In this document: in pieces, positions 20,240 through 27,115 of the stretch | Layout: every line of letters begins with the position of its first letter | Position numbering within the stretch: position 1 is the first letter of the stretch | Assembly (NCBI RefSeq): GCF_021183825.1 | Contig: NZ_CP089211.1 | Location: forward strand, 5,066,501 to 5,130,500 | Length of the DNA: 64,000 nt | Direction of reading: 5' to 3' | Source of the DNA: Sinomicrobium kalidii | GTDB taxonomy: Bacteria > Bacteroidota > Bacteroidia > Flavobacteriales > Flavobacteriaceae | Translations under genes and position numbers: made by a program | Notes under the pieces: model-generated | The model's input: the letters and a program-made list of their open reading frames with translations, nothing else | Database searches by the model: none | What the model was told of the DNA's origin: nothing

Positions 20240-20391
20240 TTGCCGATGGAGTTAATTTGATAATGTGGCAATTTATCGCAAGCCTGTGAAATTTTATAAA
20301 ACAACAATAAAACCATCAGATAAAAACCACGAGGATTATAAGGTTTCGCCCTCCGCATACTATCTGATACCTAATGTCTAATAGCTACAAA

Positions 20392-21396
20392 ATGAAACAA
20401 CTTTTTACCGCGTTATTGCTTGTACTGGTTTGCTGTACTCCCGAAAAAAAGAAAAATACTCCCGACAGGATCAGTAAAGATTCCCGGGAAGTAAAACTGA
20501 CCCCTGAAGAAGCCGGAAGATTGGCCCGGTTACCACTCAGTTGTATGCAGACCGAATATCCCAATAAACTGAATCAAACGCTGAAAGATTCTACCGATAT
20601 TCAGCCCCCGCAGAAATTACACCCGGCCTTTTACGGCTGTTTTGACTGGCATTCGTCCGTACACGGGCACTGGATGCTTGTCAGTCTGTTGAAACAGTTC
20701 CCGGATATGGAATTTACAAAAGAAGCGCGACAAAAACTCAGGGAGAACATATCCCGGAAAAATATTCTGGCTGAAGTTGACTACTTCAAAAAAGAACCGT
20801 CCTACGAGCGAACCTACGGATGGGCATGGTTATTGAAACTTGCCGAAGAACTGCATATGTGGGACGACCCTATGGCGCGGGAACTGGAAGCGAACCTGCA
20901 ACCGCTCACTGATATTGTCGTCAAAGGATACCTGGACTTTCTGCCCAAACTCAATTATCCCATACGGGTAGGGGAACATCCCAACACTGCTTTCGGGCTT
21001 ACTTTTGCCCATGACTACGCAAAAGCGGTGAACAATACCGAACTTCTCGGACTCATAGGTAAAAGAGCCAGGGATTTTTACCTTAGTGATGCGGATTGTC
21101 CCATGAGCTGGGAACCCGGAGGATTTGACTTCCTGTCGCCATGCCTGGAAGAAGCCGACATTATGCGAAGAGTGCTTCCCAAGGAAGAATTCCGGGACTG
21201 GCTTCAAAAGTTTTTGCCACAGTTGGGCGATGATTCTTTTAGTTTGGAACAGGGAAAAGTATCGGATAGGGAAGATGGCAAACTGGTGCACCTGGACGGG
21301 GTGAACTTTAGTCGGGCGTGGTGTTTATACGGAATAGCGGGGGACCTGCCCGAATACAAACACTTGCGAAAAATAGCCGATGATCATGTACTGTAA
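20392..21396 (+). CDS. DUF2891 lipoprotein, cut by an in-frame stop near the C-terminus
   Basis: A 334-residue predicted lipoprotein (signal ending LVLVCC) with DUF2891 features: HPAFYGCFDWHSSVHGHW, SYERTYGWAWLLKLAEEL, HPNTAFGL and MSWEPGGFDFLSPCLEEA. It is probably an (alpha/alpha)6-type protein of unknown activity. A TAA at 21394-21396 ends the frame, but the same frame continues for 28 codons with the family's conserved end (see next entry). I start at ATG 20392; the upstream ATG at 20374 sits inside a TAATGTCTAATAGC spacer sequence. It precedes an NRAMP-like transporter and the pxpABC genes. Confidence 0.75.
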   Translation: MKQLFTALLLVLVCCTPEKKKNTPDRISKDSREVKLTPEEAGRLARLPLSCMQTEYPNKLNQTLKDSTDIQPPQKLHPAFYGCFDWHSSVHGHWMLVSLLKQFPDMEFTKEARQKLRENISRKNILAEVDYFKKEPSYERTYGWAWLLKLAEELHMWDDPMARELEANLQPLTDIVVKGYLDFLPKLNYPIRVGEHPNTAFGLTFAHDYAKAVNNTELLGLIGKRARDFYLSDADCPMSWEPGGFDFLSPCLEEADIMRRVLPKEEFRDWLQKFLPQLGDDSFSLEQGKVSDREDGKLVHLDGVNFSRAWCLYGIAGDLPEYKHLRKIADDHVL

Positions 21397-21483
21397 TCAC
21401 TTCCCCATATTGTGGACGACAATTATGAAGGCACTCACTGGCTCGGTTCTTTTGCCGTATACGCCATGAACACTGCACGCTGA
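21397..21483 (+). pseudogene. Stranded C-terminus of the DUF2891 gene after an in-frame TAA
   Basis: Directly after the TAA, the same frame reads SLPHIVDDNYEGTHWLGSF and on to a TGA at 21481-21483. LPH...D.NYEGTHWLGSFAVYA matches the ending I expect of DUF2891 proteins. The TGA overlaps the ATG of the NRAMP-like gene by one base (TGATG), the normal coupling of two adjacent genes, so the original reading frame ended here. One base change (from a sense codon such as CAA, GAA, AAA or TAT) or a sequencing error would account for the break. Confidence 0.75.
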
Positions 21484-22688
21484 TGTTTGGATTTCTTAAA
21501 AATATCGGCCCGGGAACACTGGTTGCCGCGGCATTTATCGGGCCCGGCACAGTTACCGTGTGTACACTGTCCGGGGTTGGATTCGGATACGCCCTGCTCT
21601 GGGCAATGGTGCTTTCTATTGTGGCCACTGTGATCCTTCAGGAAATGACCGTACGTATCGGTATCATCACAGGAAAAGGACTTGCCGACGTTATCCAGGG
21701 CCAGTTAAAATATAAATGGCTGAAAATACCTGCCATGATCCTGGTTTTTTCGGCCGTAGTTATTGGAAACACGGCCTATGAAGCAGGGAATCTAAGTGGG
21801 GCGTCCCTGGGCGTGGCCGGTCTTTTCGGGGAAAAATATGACGCTGTTTACCCCCTTGTAATAGGCGTTATAGCCTGTGTGCTTCTCTTTATCGGGAACT
21901 ACAAGGTGCTGGAACGCTGTATGATAGGACTCGTATTGATCATGAGTTTATCCTTTTTATGTGCAGCGGTGATCACCAAACCTGACCTCGGGGCTGTTCT
22001 TCGGGGTGCTTTTGTTCCGGGATTCCCGGAAGGCAGTATATTTACCATTATCGGTCTGGTGGGGACTACGGTGGTCCCTTACAATCTTTTTCTGCACGCT
22101 TCGCTGGTAGGGGAACGGTGGAAACGGGAGTCCGATCTGAAACCGGCGCGGAAAGATACCCTGATTTCTGTAGTCCTGGGAGGAATGGTGTCTATGGCCA
22201 TTATCATAACCGCAGCCGGAAGCGGCCTGACGAATGTAGACAATGTAATGGATATGGCCAGGGGATTGGAACCCCTCTACGGCAGGTTTGCCACATATTT
22301 TATAGGTACGGGTTTGTTTGCAGCCGGGATCACCTCATCGGTGACGGCTCCGCTTGCTGCAGCTTATGTGGCTAACGGATGCTTTGGCTGGAAGGCTTCC
22401 CTGGCCGATATCAGGTTCAGGATGGTGTGGTTTGTAATTATAGGGATCGGGGTGGTTTTTGCTTCCCTGGGCCTGAACCCTATAGAGCTCATTTTGTTTG
22501 CCCAGGTAGCCAACGGTATTTTACTGCCGGTAATAGCCCTGTTTTTATGGTGGGTGGTGAACAGGGCAGGAGTGTTGGGCAGGTATAAAAATACCTTTAT
22601 ACAAAACCTGGCCTCGGGGATCATCATCCTGGTGGCAATGGTACTGGGAATACGGAGTATTTTTAAGGTTTTGGGGTGGTGGCCCTGA
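21483..22688 (+). CDS. NRAMP-like membrane transporter (YcsG type)
   Basis: A 401-residue polytopic membrane protein with about 11 TM segments of the NRAMP fold. TM1 reads AAAFIGPGTVTV where metal-transporting NRAMPs have DPGN, and TM6 reads VVPYNLFLHAS where they have MPHNLYLHS. The manganese/iron ligands Asp, Asn and Met are therefore mostly missing, so a classical Mn2+/Fe2+ role is doubtful. In Bacillus subtilis the relative ycsG lies beside the 5-oxoprolinase genes, as here. A substrate linked to 5-oxoproline metabolism is possible but unproven. Its start overlaps the TGA of the DUF2891 frame by one base. Confidence 0.85.
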   Translation: MFGFLKNIGPGTLVAAAFIGPGTVTVCTLSGVGFGYALLWAMVLSIVATVILQEMTVRIGIITGKGLADVIQGQLKYKWLKIPAMILVFSAVVIGNTAYEAGNLSGASLGVAGLFGEKYDAVYPLVIGVIACVLLFIGNYKVLERCMIGLVLIMSLSFLCAAVITKPDLGAVLRGAFVPGFPEGSIFTIIGLVGTTVVPYNLFLHASLVGERWKRESDLKPARKDTLISVVLGGMVSMAIIITAAGSGLTNVDNVMDMARGLEPLYGRFATYFIGTGLFAAGITSSVTAPLAAAYVANGCFGWKASLADIRFRMVWFVIIGIGVVFASLGLNPIELILFAQVANGILLPVIALFLWWVVNRAGVLGRYKNTFIQNLASGIIILVAMVLGIRSIFKVLGWWP

Positions 22689-22726
22689 AAAATATCCCTT
22701 TTTATAGTGCACAAAACGGGTTTTAC

Positions 22727-22734
22727 TAATTTTG
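22727..22734 (+). promoter_or_regulatory. Possible -7 element before pxpA
   Basis: TAATTTTG matches the Bacteroidota -7 consensus TAnnTTTG 22 bases before the pxpA start. No TTG is found at the right distance upstream, so this is a weak call. Confidence 0.3.
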
Positions 22735-22756
22735 TTAACCTAATAATCCAATAACA

Positions 22757-23485
22757 ATGTCCGAAATAAACCTCAACTGCGACGTAGGCGAAGGCCTGGA
22801 CAACGAACACCTGTTAATGCCCCATATATCTTCATGCAGTATAGCCTGTGGTGGCCATGCCGGTGATGAAGAAACCATGCAAAGGGTAGTGGACCTTGCA
22901 ATAAAGTACGGAGTGCAGATCGGAGCGCACCCGTCTTATCCGGACCGGGAAAATTTTGGCCGTAGGTCCGTGAACATGGTGTCGGAAAAATTGATCGCTT
23001 CGATCCGGGAACAGGTTGGGGCACTTGAAGATATTGTAGGGAAAAAAGGGGCGGCATTGTATCATATCAAGGCACACGGGGCTATGTATAACGATATGGC
23101 CCGGGACCGGAACACGGCAGAAATATTTTTGTCGGCCATAGAAAAATACAGGGAAAGTGTTTTTATATATGCTCCCTGTAATTCTGAGATAGAGAGGCTT
23201 GCGGTCTCCGAAGGCTTCAGCATAAAATACGAAGCCTTTGCCGACAGGAATTACAACGACGACCTTTCCCTGGTGCCCAGAAGTGCGGACAATGCCATAA
23301 TCCACGATAAGGAAAAAGTCCTGGAGCATCTGCTTTTCATGACAAAAGAGGGTAAAGTACTTACCGTAAAGGGAAACAAGGTCGCCATTAAAGCCGATAC
23401 CTTTTGCCTGCACGGCGATAATGAACATGCCGTGGAAATACTGGAATTTCTTTCAAAAGCATTCAAGTGCCGAAACGGGGTATAA
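22757..23485 (+). CDS. pxpA: 5-oxoprolinase subunit A (LamB/YcsF family)
   Basis: A 242-residue cytoplasmic protein of the LamB/YcsF family. With PxpB and PxpC it forms the ATP-dependent enzyme that opens 5-oxoproline to glutamate. Seen: the N-terminal signature INLNCDVGEG, SCSIACGGHAGDEETM, GAHPSYPDRENFGRR and KAHGAMYNDMA, all typical of the polysaccharide-deacetylase-like barrel. Length matches the family. It follows the NRAMP-like gene by 68 bp and is separated from pxpB by a minus-strand toxin-antitoxin pair, a break in an otherwise standard gene order. Confidence 0.95.
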   Translation: MSEINLNCDVGEGLDNEHLLMPHISSCSIACGGHAGDEETMQRVVDLAIKYGVQIGAHPSYPDRENFGRRSVNMVSEKLIASIREQVGALEDIVGKKGAALYHIKAHGAMYNDMARDRNTAEIFLSAIEKYRESVFIYAPCNSEIERLAVSEGFSIKYEAFADRNYNDDLSLVPRSADNAIIHDKEKVLEHLLFMTKEGKVLTVKGNKVAIKADTFCLHGDNEHAVEILEFLSKAFKCRNGV

Positions 23486-23532
23486 TGTTGTTTTTGTTAT
23501 GCAATAAGCCGATCGAAGATGCCTCGAATAAC

Positions 23533-23958
23533 TTATAAATGTTTTATGACGTGTTGTTCCAAAAACTGATGGGGCTGCAGTACTTCGATCTCCGAAAAGT
23601 AAAAGTCACCGGTGTTTTCCGTTACAATACATTGACATCCCGCGTTTAAGGCGGCGTAATATTCCAGTCCGTCCTCGAAATGTTCGACAGCTTTGTGCTC
23701 TGCAGCAAGCACGACAGCCTTTCGGTCTGCTTCGGCGATATGGATTTTGGAAATAAGCATCCGGATCTTTTGTCTGGCCATTTTTCTGCCGCTTTTCTTT
23801 TCGGCAAAATAAAAAGCGATGGCCAGGCATACCGGAGAGGTGAACAGTTTAAATCTTTTGCTGTCCGCCAGACTCAAAAGTCTTGAGGAATAACTGAACA
23901 ACGGATATTCTTTGTTCAGCACCGAAACCAAAATATTGGCGTCTAAAAATACCTTCAT
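23533..23958 (-). CDS. PIN-domain ribonuclease toxin
   Basis: A 141-residue PIN-domain protein, probably a VapC-like endoribonuclease. The expected acidic residues are visible: D6 in VFLDANILVSVL, the EHFEDGLEYYAA segment, and the ENTGDF near the C-terminus that supplies the last aspartate. It overlaps the upstream antitoxin gene by four bases (ATGA), the usual coupling of toxin-antitoxin pairs. The pair lies antisense between pxpA and pxpB, so it was probably inserted there. No transposase or flanking repeat is seen. Confidence 0.88.
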   Translation of the reverse strand: MKVFLDANILVSVLNKEYPLFSYSSRLLSLADSKRFKLFTSPVCLAIAFYFAEKKSGRKMARQKIRMLISKIHIAEADRKAVVLAAEHKAVEHFEDGLEYYAALNAGCQCIVTENTGDFYFSEIEVLQPHQFLEQHVIKHL

Positions 23959-24212
23959 TTTTTGTTTTTGAAGAACTCTTCTTTTGCCGATTTTCTGCTT
24001 CGGGGGGTGATCTTGTATTCGGCTTCGCCTTCTGCCACCATATTTACCCAGCTTGCAATGGGCAATTCTTCCAGGTTTTGGTAATGCCCGCTGGTAATTT
24101 GTCGGTACAGGAACTCTGTGAGCCTCGACAGGCTTACGTTTTGGGATTGGGCAAATGCTTTGGCTTTATCGATGACATCTTTGTCAAAGGACAAGGTGAT
24201 TTTGGCATCCAT
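23955..24212 (-). CDS. DUF6364/ribbon-helix-helix-like antitoxin
   Basis: An 85-residue protein. The first 40 residues (MDAKITLSFDKDVIDKAKAF and on) look like a ribbon-helix-helix DNA-binding unit. The C-terminal half is charged and probably binds the PIN toxin. DUF6364 is the best family guess. Such antitoxins repress their own promoter; a 12-bp perfect palindrome at 24248-24259 and a TATTTTTG -7-like element (24234-24241, minus) are just upstream. Confidence 0.8.
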   Translation of the reverse strand: MDAKITLSFDKDVIDKAKAFAQSQNVSLSRLTEFLYRQITSGHYQNLEELPIASWVNMVAEGEAEYKITPRSRKSAKEEFFKNKK

Positions 24213-24233
24213 AACACGGGATTTTTAATACGA

Positions 24234-24259
24234 CAAAAATATAAAATTAATACGTATTA
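24234..24259 (-). promoter_or_regulatory. Putative autoregulated promoter/operator of the toxin-antitoxin pair
   Basis: TATTTTTG on the minus strand (24234-24241) fits TAnnTTTG and is followed upstream by the perfect palindrome TAATACGTATTA (24248-24259). It ends 47 bases before the antitoxin start. A palindrome in the -10/-35 spacer is a usual operator position for ribbon-helix-helix repressors. No clear -33 TTG is present. Confidence 0.45.
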
Positions 24260-24338
24260 CTGGCAGATAACCACTTTAAATTATAAATTTATGCAGGATT
24301 AACTTTTAAATTCAGAAGCTTTTTTGGTAATTAGCGAT

Positions 24339-25076
24339 ATGTGTTTGCCTTTGAAGGACTATAACCTTACATACAAGCCCGTGGGAGAAAAGGCCATGCT
24401 TATCGAATGGCCGGAGGAGATCGATGACGCTATCCTGGAAGATGTCATCCGGTTTCGGAACAGTATCCGTAAAACCCTTGATGAGGATTGCGAGCTGGTA
24501 CCCGCGTATCACTCTCTTCTCATTATTTTTCCGAAGAAAACAGACACGGAACAAGTCACCCGTAAATTCCGAAGTTTATATCCCGAACGGAAAAATAAAC
24601 CTTTAAAACGGAAGCTATGGAAAATTCCCGTGTGTTATGATGAAGAGTTCGCGCTGGACCTCACCCTGATCGCGAAAGAAAAAGGCATGACCGAAGCAGA
24701 AATAGTAAAGCTGCACACCGAAGGCACATATACCGTATATGCCATTGGTTTTTTACCCGGTTTTATGTACCTGGGAGGACTGGACGAAAAACTGTTTGCG
24801 CCGCGTAAGGACGAACCCAGGCCAAAGATCGCCCGGGGTGCCGTAGGGATAGGCGGAAAGCAAACCGGGGTATATCCGCAGGAAAGTCCCGGCGGGTGGA
24901 ATATTATAGGGAATTCGCCGGTAAGGTTGTTCAATGCCGCAAGGGAAAAGCCGTGTAAAATAAAAATAGGGGACAAGGTTCAGTTTTACAGCATAAAAAA
25001 GGCCGAATACGAATTGATAAGTATTGAAGCTGCGGCCGGAGTTTATAAGATAAAGAAAGAGAAGTGGTATGATTAA
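24339..25076 (+). CDS. pxpB: 5-oxoprolinase subunit B (KipI family)
   Basis: A 245-residue subunit of the 5-oxoprolinase complex. Family motifs seen: VGEKAMLIEWP at the N-terminus, LVPAYHSLLIIF, and the cyclophilin-like C-terminal part with YAIGFLPGFMYLGGLDEKL, PRPKIARGAVGIGG and PQESPGGWNIIGNSP. I start at ATG 24339; a TTG at 24324 would add five residues with no support. The end overlaps pxpC by eight bases. Confidence 0.94.
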   Translation: MCLPLKDYNLTYKPVGEKAMLIEWPEEIDDAILEDVIRFRNSIRKTLDEDCELVPAYHSLLIIFPKKTDTEQVTRKFRSLYPERKNKPLKRKLWKIPVCYDEEFALDLTLIAKEKGMTEAEIVKLHTEGTYTVYAIGFLPGFMYLGGLDEKLFAPRKDEPRPKIARGAVGIGGKQTGVYPQESPGGWNIIGNSPVRLFNAAREKPCKIKIGDKVQFYSIKKAEYELISIEAAAGVYKIKKEKWYD

Positions 25077-25911
25077 GGTGGCAAAACCGGGTTTTTATAC
25101 TTCTGTACAGGATACGGGGAGAACAGGATACCGGGATATGGGCGTTCCGGTTTCCGGGGCCATGGATACTTTTTCTGCCGTACTGGCCAACCGATTGCTC
25201 AATAATGATGATAATGCCGCTGTTCTGGAAATAACCATGACGGGACCATCACTGGAGTTTACCGCGGCTACGCATATTGTACTGACCGGGGCGAAAATGA
25301 ACCCTGTTGTAAATGATGTTGATATGCCTTATAACCGGGTAATAAAGATAGCGCCGGGAGATGCACTTTCTTTTGGAAAATTACAAAAAGGCTTCCGGGC
25401 ATACCTCGGACTAAAAGGGGGGCTTAAAACCGAACTGGTGCTAAAAAGCCGGTCGTTGTATACACCGGTAACCCCATCGGCCCGGATTTTGGAGGGAAAT
25501 ACCCTGCCTTATGAACCCTTTACCGGCGATATAGAAAACCTTATCGAAATAAAGATCGACAACGAATTTTTGTTTGATACCCGGATCGAGGTGTATCCCG
25601 GACCGGAATACGGATTACTGCCAAAAGCCGATATAGCGCGTCTAAACACCACAGGGTTTACCATTTCTGCACAAAACAATCGTATGGCCTACCAGTTGGA
25701 AGAACGGTTGTCGCCTAATGACTTGAGTATCATTACTTCGGCCACTTTGCCCGGAACAGTTCAGCTTACACCCTCCGGAAAGATGATTGTTTTGATGAAA
25801 GATTGTCAAACTACCGGCGGATACCCCCGGATTTTACAACTTACCGAAAGAAGTATTTCTGTTTTGGCACAGAAGAAAGCGGGGGATACCATCGGGTTTC
25901 ATGTAATTTGA
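25069..25911 (+). CDS. pxpC: 5-oxoprolinase subunit C (KipA, biotin-dependent carboxylase-like)
   Basis: A 280-residue partner of PxpB. N-terminal motif KPGFYTSVQDTGRTGYRDMGVPVSGAMD is split around the family's QDxGR and GVPxSGAMD signatures; later NNDDNAAVLEITMTGP and the C-terminal MKDCQTTGGYPRI are typical. The length is slightly short of the 300-330 usual in the family. It is last in the pxp group, ending 7 bp from a convergent hypothetical gene. Confidence 0.94.
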   Translation: MIKVAKPGFYTSVQDTGRTGYRDMGVPVSGAMDTFSAVLANRLLNNDDNAAVLEITMTGPSLEFTAATHIVLTGAKMNPVVNDVDMPYNRVIKIAPGDALSFGKLQKGFRAYLGLKGGLKTELVLKSRSLYTPVTPSARILEGNTLPYEPFTGDIENLIEIKIDNEFLFDTRIEVYPGPEYGLLPKADIARLNTTGFTISAQNNRMAYQLEERLSPNDLSIITSATLPGTVQLTPSGKMIVLMKDCQTTGGYPRILQLTERSISVLAQKKAGDTIGFHVI

Positions 25912-25918
25912 AATCATC

Positions 25919-26398
25919 TTATAATGATGCAGAACGCGCTTTTCTGGCCACCATAATCCTGTAATAATTGGCTACGTAAATGCCTGTTAATATAAATGAT
26001 TGTTCTGCCATGCTACAATAGGATATATCATAATCACATTGCAATTTTCCCCATTTGGTTCTGGGTTTACATTGTAATACGGTTTTTCTTTTTGAGTTTT
26101 CGATCGTATAACTTTTATTGAAAAGCCCCTTTGTTTTAAAAACATATTTTCCTTTATCCGGATAGTTAATGATAATCTGTCCTTTCCAGTTTGCATGCAG
26201 GGTTGCTATTTCTTTATCGTTGTAGGTTATTGAGATCCCCTTTTTTAAGAATCCAAGTGGTTTTATTTGATAACATTCCTGGTTTTTCAGGGTGATTTGT
26301 GCTTTCCTGGAAAAAGACTTAATATAGGTCAGTTGGCCTTCACATTGCCCATTATCCATTAACTGATATGTTTTTTCATTGATGCAGTTTACTTTCAT
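25919..26398 (-). CDS. Hypothetical beta-rich protein (tubby/LURP-one-like?)
   Basis: A 159-residue soluble protein without signal peptide or TM segment. It consists of alternating hydrophobic beta-strand patterns (ITLKNQECYQIKPLG, GQIIINYPDKGKYVFKTKG, SYTIENSKRKTVLQC), which recalls the tubby C-terminal/phospholipid-scramblase-like fold. This is a weak resemblance. It is 144 bp downstream of the last eCIS-region gene on the same strand, with an inverted repeat in between, and may be independent of it. Confidence 0.5.
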   Translation of the reverse strand: MKVNCINEKTYQLMDNGQCEGQLTYIKSFSRKAQITLKNQECYQIKPLGFLKKGISITYNDKEIATLHANWKGQIIINYPDKGKYVFKTKGLFNKSYTIENSKRKTVLQCKPRTKWGKLQCDYDISYCSMAEQSFILTGIYVANYYRIMVARKARSASL

Positions 26399-26448
26399 CG
26401 GTTTGGAATTTTATGGATTTAACTACGACCCCAAGACTGTGATTTGTA

Positions 26449-26491
26449 GAATGATGAATATCGAAGTATTATTTATAAAACTTCATCATTC
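26449..26491 (-). terminator. Inverted repeat at the downstream end of the eCIS region
   Basis: GAATGATGAA (26449-26458) is perfectly complementary to TTCATCATTC (26482-26491), with an A/T-rich 23-nt loop that can form an alternative inner pair GAAGT/ACTTC. It is placed as expected for a terminator of the eCIS transcript, but a U-run is weak. Confidence 0.4.
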
Positions 26492-26542
26492 ATGGTTCTG
26501 CGGTTTGTCATTCGTCATTCTGTGCGGGTTTAATCGCTTTTA

Positions 26543-27103
26543 CTATCTATTATTCAAAGAAAGGTTACGCGTATCCAGTTTGTGCCTGGCCGCTTTTTTT
26601 ATGGCCGTCCTTGTAGAGTCGTTCAGAATATATTCTCTATCGGGTACGGTTAGTTTATCTAATGTTATGTATTTGTTTATCAAATCCTTATTTAAGGCAT
26701 ATTGATCGATCTTGTCTCTATCCGGTTTTTTCGGATTTTCCCCGATATCAGAATCTCCCGTGCCGGATTTTTTTTCGAGCATAGCAGCCAACTCGTTTAT
26801 GGCAGATTCATAGTTTTCTGTTAATTCTGTTAATTGTGCCATATCTACGGTCATAGTGTCCACTTCACCCCTTAGTTTGCTGTTATTACTGGCCACAGGA
26901 ACGCTAAAGAGTCCGACCATTACAGTGGAAAAAAGTACCAGCCCCATAAAAAACCATATGGTTTTAATGACGATCTTCCTGGGGGCTTCACGGTGAAATT
27001 CCGACCGCATCATAAAGTACGTAAGAACAACCAGGACAAAAGCAAAACCGGAAATACCGTAACTCAATATTTTGTCTGTGATGATACTGGTTATGTCGTT
27101 CAT
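26543..27103 (-). CDS. Two-TM membrane protein of the eCIS accessory group
   Basis: A 186-residue protein not recognised. Two TM helices are clear (about 14-32 and 47-68), joined by a short positively charged loop (RSEFHREAPRK). A coiled-coil-like stretch follows (85-115) and then a basic hydrophilic tail. It is the last gene of the minus-strand series, 12 bp after the repeat protein. A small membrane protein near a CHAP peptidase might help in cell exit or membrane anchoring of the particle, but no holin signature is visible. Confidence 0.65.
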   Translation of the reverse strand: MNDITSIITDKILSYGISGFAFVLVVLTYFMMRSEFHREAPRKIVIKTIWFFMGLVLFSTVMVGLFSVPVASNNSKLRGEVDTMTVDMAQLTELTENYESAINELAAMLEKKSGTGDSDIGENPKKPDRDKIDQYALNKDLINKYITLDKLTVPDREYILNDSTRTAIKKAARHKLDTRNLSLNNR

Positions 27104-27115
27104 TTTGTGTTATTT

